Source of the DNA: JBBQBQ01 sp038317685
Lineage (GTDB): Bacteria > Desulfobacterota > Desulfuromonadia > Desulfuromonadales > DDH964
Direction: 5' to 3'
Length of the DNA stretch: 6,681 nt
Assembly (NCBI GenBank): GCA_038317685.1
Contig: JBBQBQ010000196.1
Span: 1 to 6,681, forward strand
The translations under genes and the position numbers were made by a program. Each line of letters opens with the position of its first letter. The stretch's first letter is position 1. The notes beneath the pieces are model-generated. The model did no database searches, was not told the origin of the DNA, and saw only the letters and a list, made by a program, of their open reading frames with translations. This document shows positions 1-5,599 of the stretch, one piece after another.

Positions 1-2425
1 ACCCGACGCGGAGCTGATGAAGATCTCCAAGGAGGGGATGCTGGCTCTCAATCTCGAAGAGATGAAGACCATCCGGGCCCATGTCGCCGATCCCGAGGTG
101 CAGGCCCGGCGGGCCAAGGTCGGCCTCGGCGCCCAGTTGACCGACGCCGAACTCGAAGCCCTGGCCCAGACCTGGAGCGAGCACTGCAAACACAAGATCT
201 TCTCGGCGAAGATCGAATATACCGATGAGGCGGGGCGGCGGCAGACGATCGATTCCCTCTTCAAGACCTTTATCGTCGGCGCCACCCGCGAGGTGCGCAA
301 GGCCAAGGGAGACAAGGATTTCTGCCTGTCGGTCTTCAAGGACAACGCCGGAGTGATCCGCTTCACCGATGACTGGTCCCTGGTCTTCAAGGTCGAAACC
401 CACAATTCCCCCAGCGCCCTCGACCCCTACGGCGGCGCCTTGACCGGCATCGTCGGCGTCAACCGCGATCCCTTCGGCACCGGCCGCGGCGCCCGGCTGA
501 TCTTCAATACCGACGTCTTCTGCTTCGCCTCGCCGTTTTATGACCAGCCGCTGCCGCCGCGCCTGCTCCACCCGCGGCGAATCTTCGAGGGGGTCGTCGA
601 GGGGGTCGAGCACGGAGGCAACAAAAGCGGCATTCCGACCGTCAACGGCTCCCTCGTCTTCGACCAGCGCTTCGCCGGCAAGCCGCTGGTTTACTGCGGC
701 ACCGCCGCCCTGATGCCGGCCATGCTCCACGGCCGTCCGGGGCATGAGAAGCAGGCGCTGGTCGGTGATCGCATCGTCATGACCGGCGGCCGCATCGGCA
801 AGGACGGCATCCATGGCGCGACCTTCTCCTCGGAGGAACTGCACGAAGGCTCCCCGGTGACGGCGGTGCAGATCGGCGATCCGATCACCCAGCGGCGGAT
901 GTTCGACTTCCTGATCATTGCCCGGGACCGCAACCTCTACAACTCCATCACCGACAACGGCGCCGGCGGGCTCTCCTCGTCGGTCGGCGAGATGGCCGAG
1001 GATACCGGCGGCTTCGAACTCCACCTCGACCGGGCCCCCCTCAAATACCCCGGCCTGCAGCCCTGGGAAATCCTCATCTCCGAGGCCCAGGAGCGGATGA
1101 CCGTCGCCGTCCCGCCGGAGAAACTCGACGCTTTCATGACCCTGGCGAAGGAGATGGATGTCGAGGCGACCGACCTCGGGGTCTTCACCGATTCGGGTTT
1201 CTACCATTGTCTCTACCATGGCGAGCCGGTCACCTATCTCTCCATGGAGTTCCTCCATGCCGGGGTGCCGCAGCTGGTGATCCCGGCCCGCTGGGAGGAG
1301 AAGGCTCCCCCCGAGCCGCAGCTGCCGCAGCCTCTCGATCTGGACGGGACCCTGCGGCAACTCCTCGCTCGCCTCAACATCTGCTCCAAGGAGAGTGTGG
1401 TGCGCCGCTACGATCACGAGGTGCAGGCCGCCACCGTTCTCAAACCCCTTTGCGGGGTCGACAACGACGGCCCGGCCGACGGCCCGGTGGTGCGGCCCCT
1501 CTTTGACTCCTTTGCCGGGGTCGTTACCGCCCACGGAATCTGCCCCCGCTACTCGGACATCGATACCTACCACATGATGGCCTGCGCCATCGACGAGGCG
1601 CTGCGCAACTATGTCGCCGTCGGCGGCAACATCGAGCACGTGGCAGGCCTCGACAACTTCTGCTGGTGCGATCCGGTCAAAAGCGACAAAACCCCCGACG
1701 GCGAATACAAGGCGGCCCAGCTGGTCCGTGCCAACCAGGCCCTCTACGACTACTGCCTGGCCTTCGGCGTGCCGCTCATCTCCGGCAAGGACTCGATGAA
1801 GAACGACTACCAGATCGGCGACACCAAAATCTCCATTCCGCCGACGGTGCTCTTTTCGGTCATCGGCAAGATCGATGACGTGCGCACCGCGACGACCATG
1901 GACGTCAAGCGGGCCGGCGATCTTGTCTACCTCCTCGGCCTGACCCGCGACGAACTCGGCGGCTCGGAATACTACGCCCTGCACGGCGCGGTCGGACGCA
2001 ATGTGCCGAAGGTCGACGCGGCGAGCGCCCTGGAGCGTTATCGGGCGCTGAATGCCGGCCAGGCGAAGGGGCTGATCGCCTCCTGTCACGACCTCTCCGA
2101 CGGCGGCCTTGGCGTCGCTCTCGCCGAGAGCGCCTTCGCCGGGGGCTTCGGACTTCAGGTCGAACTCGCCCAGGTGCCGGTCGCCGGGGTGCTGAGGGAC
2201 GACGCGCTGCTCTTCTCCGAATCCCAGAGCCGTCTGCTGGTGACCGTCCACCCGGAGCAGATGGCCGCCTTTGAAGAACTCTTTGCCGGCCAGGTCTGCG
2301 GCTTGATCGGACGGGTCATCAAAGAGCCGGAACTGCTGATCTTCGGCGGCGAAGGTCAGATCCTGGTCAAGTCCGATCTGGCAACCCTCAAGGAAGCCTG
2401 GCAGCGGCCGCTGCGGGAGCTCTAA
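1..2425 (+). CDS. purL: Phosphoribosylformylglycinamidine synthase, synthetase subunit PurL (5'-partial)
   Basis: Converts FGAR to FGAM with ATP and ammonia, the fourth purine step, in the cytoplasm. The frame is open from the left edge; about 807 residues are visible and the true start probably lies upstream. Numbering from the ATG at 17, WSEHC lies at 53-57 (H56 is the conserved catalytic-type histidine), the nucleotide-site ETHN at 127-130, then GDRIVMTGG, NGAGGLSSS and EAQERM in the first PurM-like half. The second half has ISGKDSMKND at 588-597 and CHDLSDGG at 690-697. No glutaminase domain follows; that activity is supplied by purQ, which starts 2 bases after the stop. SEHCKHKIF resembles the large fused E. 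coli-type PurL (SEHCRHKIF) more than the small Bacillus type. The start at 17 has no ribosome-binding site in view and several codons upstream stay in frame. Function is secure; the N-terminal extent is unknown. Confidence 0.96.
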   Translation, partial: PDAELMKISKEGMLALNLEEMKTIRAHVADPEVQARRAKVGLGAQLTDAELEALAQTWSEHCKHKIFSAKIEYTDEAGRRQTIDSLFKTFIVGATREVRKAKGDKDFCLSVFKDNAGVIRFTDDWSLVFKVETHNSPSALDPYGGALTGIVGVNRDPFGTGRGARLIFNTDVFCFASPFYDQPLPPRLLHPRRIFEGVVEGVEHGGNKSGIPTVNGSLVFDQRFAGKPLVYCGTAALMPAMLHGRPGHEKQALVGDRIVMTGGRIGKDGIHGATFSSEELHEGSPVTAVQIGDPITQRRMFDFLIIARDRNLYNSITDNGAGGLSSSVGEMAEDTGGFELHLDRAPLKYPGLQPWEILISEAQERMTVAVPPEKLDAFMTLAKEMDVEATDLGVFTDSGFYHCLYHGEPVTYLSMEFLHAGVPQLVIPARWEEKAPPEPQLPQPLDLDGTLRQLLARLNICSKESVVRRYDHEVQAATVLKPLCGVDNDGPADGPVVRPLFDSFAGVVTAHGICPRYSDIDTYHMMACAIDEALRNYVAVGGNIEHVAGLDNFCWCDPVKSDKTPDGEYKAAQLVRANQALYDYCLAFGVPLISGKDSMKNDYQIGDTKISIPPTVLFSVIGKIDDVRTATTMDVKRAGDLVYLLGLTRDELGGSEYYALHGAVGRNVPKVDAASALERYRALNAGQAKGLIASCHDLSDGGLGVALAESAFAGGFGLQVELAQVPVAGVLRDDALLFSESQSRLLVTVHPEQMAAFEELFAGQVCGLIGRVIKEPELLIFGGEGQILVKSDLATLKEAWQRPLREL

Positions 2426-2427
2426 TC

Positions 2428-3252
2428 ATGCCGAAACAGGTTCGTTCCATCGTCATCGCCGGCAACGGCACCAACTGCGAACGGGAGGTTGCCAACGCCT
2501 GCCGCCTGGCCGGCGCCGACTGCGACATCGTCCATATCGCCGAATTGCTGGCCGGCCGTGCTCGCCTCGACGACTATCACCTTCTCAACCTGGCCGGCGG
2601 GTTCCTCGACGGCGACGACCTGGGGAGCGCCAAGGCCGGCGCCAATCGCCTGCGGTATGCGGCGTTGGCCGGGAGCAGCGAACACCTTGTTGACCAGATC
2701 GAGCGCTTCATCTCCGCCGGCAAGCTGATCATGGGGGTCTGCAACGGTTTCCAGCTTCTCGTCAAGATGGGACTGCTGCCGGCGCTCGGGGGGGATTTCC
2801 ATACCCAGAGCGCCACCCTGACCTTCAACGACGGTGGCCGTTTCGAGGACCGCTGGGTCACCCTGAAGGCCGACCCGGCCTCCCCCTGTGTCTTTACCCG
2901 CGGTCTGGACGGTATTTACCTGCCGATCCGCCATGGCGAGGGAAAGTTCGTGGCCGAGCCCGCGATCCTGGAGGCCATCGAGGCGCAGCATCTGGCCTGC
3001 CTCAAATACTGCGACGCCGGCATCAGTGCGCCGACCATGGTCTATCCCCTCAATCCCAACGGCTCCCTCCATGCCATCGCCGGGGTCTGCGACGGGAGCG
3101 GCCGCATTTTTGGCTTGATGCCACACCCGGAGGCTTACGTCCACCGCACCCACCACCCGCGCTGGACCCGGGAGGAGGATCTGCCGGAAGAGGGGATGGG
3201 GCTCTGGATCTACCAGAACGCGGTGCGCTTTATCCGCGCCGAACTTCTCTAG
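2428..3252 (+). CDS. purQ: Phosphoribosylformylglycinamidine synthase, glutaminase subunit PurQ (long form)
   Basis: Class I glutamine amidotransferase that hydrolyses glutamine and passes ammonia to PurL. It has 274 residues, longer than Bacillus-type PurQ (about 227). The nucleophile is C105 in GVCNGFQ, and the rest of the triad is H233 and E235 in MPHPE. RHGEGKF and YPLNPNGS are also present. The C-terminal part (HRTHHPRW, then GLWIYQNAVRFI) resembles the tail of the glutaminase domain of large fused PurL, not that of short PurQ. The ATG at 2428 follows the purL stop by 2 bases, and a CGGGAG Shine-Dalgarno-like stretch inside the end of purL precedes it by about 9 bases, so translational coupling is likely. 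The 244-residue antisense frame over this gene is a GC-driven shadow. Confidence 0.96.
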   Translation: MPKQVRSIVIAGNGTNCEREVANACRLAGADCDIVHIAELLAGRARLDDYHLLNLAGGFLDGDDLGSAKAGANRLRYAALAGSSEHLVDQIERFISAGKLIMGVCNGFQLLVKMGLLPALGGDFHTQSATLTFNDGGRFEDRWVTLKADPASPCVFTRGLDGIYLPIRHGEGKFVAEPAILEAIEAQHLACLKYCDAGISAPTMVYPLNPNGSLHAIAGVCDGSGRIFGLMPHPEAYVHRTHHPRWTREEDLPEEGMGLWIYQNAVRFIRAELL

Positions 3253-3272
3253 ATGGCTCCCTATCTTTTTTT
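3251..3272 (+). terminator. Possible weak intrinsic terminator after purQ
   Basis: The bases AGATGG (3251-3256) can pair with CTATCT (3261-3266) through one G-U wobble, leaving a four-base CTCC loop. A run of six T follows (3267-3272). The stem is short, mostly A-T, and overlaps the purQ stop codon. The U-tract is good but the stem is weak, so read-through into purF is likely even if this is real. Confidence 0.3.
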
Positions 3273-3282
3273 GGAACGGCTG

Positions 3283-3291
3283 TGCTAAACT
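3283..3291 (+). promoter_or_regulatory. Possible extended -10 promoter for purF
   Basis: TGCTAAACT has the extended -10 form TG-n followed by TAAACT, which matches TATAAT at four of six bases. No convincing -35 lies 16-18 bases upstream; that stretch is T-rich. A start near 3298 would leave a leader of about 67 bases before purF. The 112-base gap before purF, much larger than the purL-purQ gap, makes a separate promoter plausible. I see no recognisable purine repressor operator. Confidence 0.3.
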
Positions 3292-3364
3292 GGCGTGTCA
3301 AGCCCCAAAAAACAATCGTAACCTATCGAATAAGCGCGGTTTTTCCCTAGAAGGGCACCCCCCG

Positions 3365-4774
3365 ATGTTCGACAAGTTTCAGGATGAATGCGGCGTCTTC
3401 GGCATCTTCGGCCATCCCGAAGCCGCCAACCTCTCTTACCTGGGGCTCTATGCCCTGCAGCACCGCGGCCAGGAGAGTTGCGGCATTGTCGCTTCCGACG
3501 GCGAAAAGCTGCGCGCCTACAAGGGGATGGGATTGGTCGCCGACGTCTTCAAGCATGATGCGGTTTTCGCCGGGCTCCCCGGTCGGAGCGCCATCGGCCA
3601 TGTCCGCTACTCGACGGCCGGCGGCAACGACTTCAAGAACTGCCAACCGATCATGGTCGACTACCACCGCGGCAGCATCGCCGTCGCCCACAACGGCAAC
3701 CTCGTCAACGCCCAGGAGATCCGCAACGAGCTGGAACTGCAAGGTTCGATCTTCTCTACCATCGCCGATACCGAAGTCATCATCCACCTGCTGGCGCGTG
3801 CCCAGTGCGACTCCCTGCCGGAGCGGATCACCGAGGCTCTGGCGCGGGTCAAGGGCGCCTACAGCCTGGTCTTTCTCACCGAAACTCGCATGGTCGCGGT
3901 CCGCGATCCTAACGGCTTCCGGCCCTTGGCCCTCGGCAAACTCGACGGCGCCTATGTCGTCGCTTCCGAAACCTGTGCTTTCGATCTGATCGAGGCCGAA
4001 TTCATCCGTGAGATCGAGCCGGGGGAGATGATCCTTATCGACAAACTGGGGGTGCACTCCTTCCGGCCCTTCGGTCCGGCGACCGCGCCGTCACCCTGCA
4101 TCTTCGAATATATCTACTTCGCCCGCCCCGACAGCACCATCTTCGGCCGTCAGGTTTACGGCGTGCGTAAGGAGTTCGGGCGGGTTCTGGCGCGCGAGCA
4201 CGCGGTCGATGCCGACGTCGTCATCCCCATCCCGGATTCCGGGGTGCCGGCGGCGATCGGCTACGCTGAAGAATCGGGAATTCCCTTCCAGCTCGGTCTG
4301 ATCCGCAACCATTACGTCGGCCGCACCTTCATTGAACCGCAGCAGACGATCCGCCACTTCGGGGTCAAGATCAAACTCAATCCGGTGCGCGAGGTCATCG
4401 AGGGGAAGCGGGTGATCGTGGTCGACGACTCCCTGGTGCGAGGCACCACGGCCCGCAAGATCATCAAGATGATCCGCAACGCCGGCGCCGCCGAGGTGCA
4501 CATGCGCATCTCCAGCCCGCCGACCTCCTTTCCCTGTTACTACGGCATCGATACCCCGACCCGCAAGGAGTTGATCTCCTCCAGCCACACCGTCGAGGAG
4601 ATCAATCGCTATATCACCGCCGATACTCTCGGCTACCTGTCCCGGGAAGGGCTGCGGCTCGCCGCGGGTGCCCCTGAGGGGAGCCCCGGACATTTCTGCG
4701 ATGCCTGTTTCAGCGGTCAGTACCCCGTCAAATTCCCCCGGCTCAAGGCGGACAGCCAGTTGGGGTTGTTTTGA
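3365..4774 (+). CDS. purF: Amidophosphoribosyltransferase PurF (Fe-S, propeptide type)
   Basis: Makes 5-phosphoribosylamine from PRPP and glutamine, the first committed purine step. It has 469 residues. The N-terminal Ntn-hydrolase glutaminase domain has nucleophile C9 after an eight-residue leader (MFDKFQDE), so self-cleavage to expose Cys is expected, as in Bacillus PurF. R81 (in RYST) and N110-G111 (in HNGNLVN) match the glutamine-binding and oxyanion positions. The C-terminal phosphoribosyltransferase domain has the PRPP loop VIVVDDSLVRGTT at about 350-362. Cysteines 245, 391, 445 and 448 match the four [4Fe-4S] ligands of the Bacillus enzyme; subtracting the leader gives 237, 383, 437 and 440. 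AAGGG at 3351-3355 sits 9 bases before the ATG and supports this start. Likely regulated by nucleotide end products, as in the family; the cluster suggests oxygen sensitivity. Confidence 0.98.
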   Translation: MFDKFQDECGVFGIFGHPEAANLSYLGLYALQHRGQESCGIVASDGEKLRAYKGMGLVADVFKHDAVFAGLPGRSAIGHVRYSTAGGNDFKNCQPIMVDYHRGSIAVAHNGNLVNAQEIRNELELQGSIFSTIADTEVIIHLLARAQCDSLPERITEALARVKGAYSLVFLTETRMVAVRDPNGFRPLALGKLDGAYVVASETCAFDLIEAEFIREIEPGEMILIDKLGVHSFRPFGPATAPSPCIFEYIYFARPDSTIFGRQVYGVRKEFGRVLAREHAVDADVVIPIPDSGVPAAIGYAEESGIPFQLGLIRNHYVGRTFIEPQQTIRHFGVKIKLNPVREVIEGKRVIVVDDSLVRGTTARKIIKMIRNAGAAEVHMRISSPPTSFPCYYGIDTPTRKELISSSHTVEEINRYITADTLGYLSREGLRLAAGAPEGSPGHFCDACFSGQYPVKFPRLKADSQLGLF

Positions 4775-4778
4775 TCGG

Positions 4779-4797
4779 GGAGGAAGTCTCTATGTGA
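4779..4797 (+). other. Shine-Dalgarno sequence followed by an ATG-TGA start-stop pair
   Basis: GGAGG (4779-4783) is followed after 8 bases by ATG (4792-4794) and at once by TGA (4795-4797). Spacing is ideal for initiation, but the frame encodes only methionine. It lies just after the purF stop and 4 bases before the hairpin ahead of pyrE. A ribosome held here would cover the start of that hairpin. This may be chance or part of a leader that tunes pyrE; the sequence alone cannot decide. Confidence 0.35.
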
Positions 4798-4801
4798 CCC
4801 C

Positions 4802-4832
4802 ATGTCGGGGCGCGGTGACCGCGCCCCGACAT
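4802..4832 (+). promoter_or_regulatory. Perfect 14-bp GC-rich hairpin in the purF-pyrE spacer (terminator or attenuator candidate)
   Basis: ATGTCGGGGCGCGG (4802-4815) and its exact complement (4819-4832) flank a three-base TGA loop. The stem has 14 pairs, 11 of them G-C. The bases after it are TTATC, a poor U-tract, so it would be an inefficient intrinsic terminator. It ends 5 bases before the pyrE Shine-Dalgarno sequence. Possible roles are partial termination lowering pyrE relative to purF, attenuation, an mRNA processing or stability element, or a remnant terminator. The structure is certain; the role is inferred. Confidence 0.6.
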
Positions 4833-4837
4833 TTATC

Positions 4838-4843
4838 AGGAGG
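4838..4843 (+). promoter_or_regulatory. pyrE ribosome-binding site
   Basis: AGGAGG lies 6 bases before the ATG at 4850 and fixes this as the pyrE start. The in-frame ATG at 4802 lies in the hairpin arm, lacks a well-spaced Shine-Dalgarno sequence and would add 16 residues not typical of the family. Confidence 0.85.
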
Positions 4844-4849
4844 ATTGTC

Positions 4850-5410
4850 ATGACGGCACAGGAGAGAGCGGAATTAATGTCCATCGTACGGGAGTTGTCC
4901 TACGAGGAGCGTGAGGTCACCCTCGCCTCGGGGCGCAAGAGCAACTTCTACTTCGACGGCAAGCAGACCTGTCTTCACGCCCGGGGCGGGCTGCTGGTCG
5001 GCAAGGCCTTCTGGCAGGAGGTCAAGCAATTCCAGGGGCCGATCGACGGGGTCGGCGGCCTGACCCTCGGCGCCGACCCGATCGCCACCGCCACTTCCAT
5101 CGCCGCGGCGCTGGACGGCCAGGCCGTTCACGCCTTCATCATCCGCAAGGAGCCGAAAGGGCACGGGACCGGCCAATGGCTCGAAGGGCGCAAAAACCTC
5201 CCCGCCGGTTCGCGGGTCGTCATCGTCGAGGACGTGACCACGACCGGCGGCTCGTCGATGAAAGCGGTGGAGCGGGCCCGGCTCGAAGGGCTGGAGGTGG
5301 CCGGGATCGTCACCCTGGTCGACCGCGAGGAAGGTGCCCGTGAGAATATCGAAGGCGCCGGACAAAAGCTGCGCTCGGTTTTCACCCGCACCCAGGTGGT
5401 GGGGAAATAG
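4850..5410 (+). CDS. pyrE: Orotate phosphoribosyltransferase
   Basis: Joins orotate to PRPP to give OMP, the fifth step of pyrimidine synthesis, in the cytoplasm. It has 186 residues from the chosen ATG, normal for the family. The N-terminal LASGRKSNFYFDGKQT is the usual orotate-side motif. RKEPKGHGTG at 99-108 holds the flexible catalytic loop lysines (K100, K103) and H105. VVIVEDVTTTGGSS at 123-136 is the PRPP-binding motif with acidic pair E127-D128. The start is set by AGGAGG at 4838-4843. It lies 75 bases after purF behind a perfect hairpin and ends at a strong terminator, so it is probably the last gene of the unit, with expression possibly reduced or tuned by the hairpin. The overall sequence is Geobacter-like by recall. 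Confidence 0.97.
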   Translation: MTAQERAELMSIVRELSYEEREVTLASGRKSNFYFDGKQTCLHARGGLLVGKAFWQEVKQFQGPIDGVGGLTLGADPIATATSIAAALDGQAVHAFIIRKEPKGHGTGQWLEGRKNLPAGSRVVIVEDVTTTGGSSMKAVERARLEGLEVAGIVTLVDREEGARENIEGAGQKLRSVFTRTQVVGK

Positions 5411-5442
5411 GCGATTTGACGCATCCCGCCGCTGCTGCGACC

Positions 5443-5475
5443 ATCGGCGCGCCCCCCAGGGGCGCGCCGATTTTC
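5443..5475 (+). terminator. Rho-independent terminator after pyrE
   Basis: ATCGGCGCGCCCC (5443-5455) pairs perfectly with GGGGCGCGCCGAT (5459-5471) across a CCA loop. The last stem base and the next three are T, then C, giving TTTTC. The 13-bp GC-rich stem lies 33 bases after the pyrE stop, the expected place for the end of the pur-pyr transcript before a convergent gene. Each arm also contains the 8-base palindrome GGCGCGCC. Confidence 0.85.
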
Positions 5476-5509
5476 ATGGCGGAGGCTTTCTCCGGGGCGG
5501 GGAAGGTGC

Positions 5510-5528
5510 TTGCCCCTGGCAGGGGTAA
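5510..5528. repeat. Small inverted repeat in the convergent spacer
   Basis: TTGCCCCT (5510-5517) can pair with AGGGGTAA (5521-5528) through one G-U wobble and a three-base GGC loop. It lies between two converging genes and could help end the leftward cyclase transcript, but no T-run follows on either strand. The rest of 5411-5599 shows no gene I can support. Confidence 0.3.
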
Positions 5529-5599
5529 GGGTTGACCTGACACATTTTTGGGAAAACCGATCCGGCCTGGAGGAGGGATCCGGGGAGACCTCCCGTCTT

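Noticed and set aside
2422..3156. 244-residue open frame antisense to purQ
   Set aside because: Lies wholly opposite a conserved gene, has low-complexity composition typical of GC-rich reverse frames and shows no recognisable motif.
3296..3301. Perfect TTGACA on the minus strand in the purQ-purF gap
   Set aside because: No -10-like hexamer at 16-18 bases and no gene to drive; it would run antisense into purQ.
3291..3303. Possible sigma-54 site (TGGC...GC) before purF
   Set aside because: GG and GC are 8 bases apart rather than 10, and the TTGC element is missing.
3347..4693. Two long antisense frames (236 and 200 residues) opposite purF
   Set aside because: Reverse-frame shadows of a strongly conserved gene; Asp/Val/Gly-rich composition and no domain.
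4802..4849. Upstream in-frame ATG for pyrE at 4802
   Set aside because: Lies in the hairpin arm without a properly spaced ribosome-binding site; AGGAGG clearly points to 4850.
5532..5537. TTGACC as a -35 element on the plus strand
   Set aside because: The bases 17 positions downstream (AACCGA) do not resemble a -10, and it would point into the convergent cyclase gene.
5583..5594. GGGAG/CTCCC inverted repeat near the cyclase stop
   Set aside because: Only a two-base loop and no T-run; not a credible terminator.
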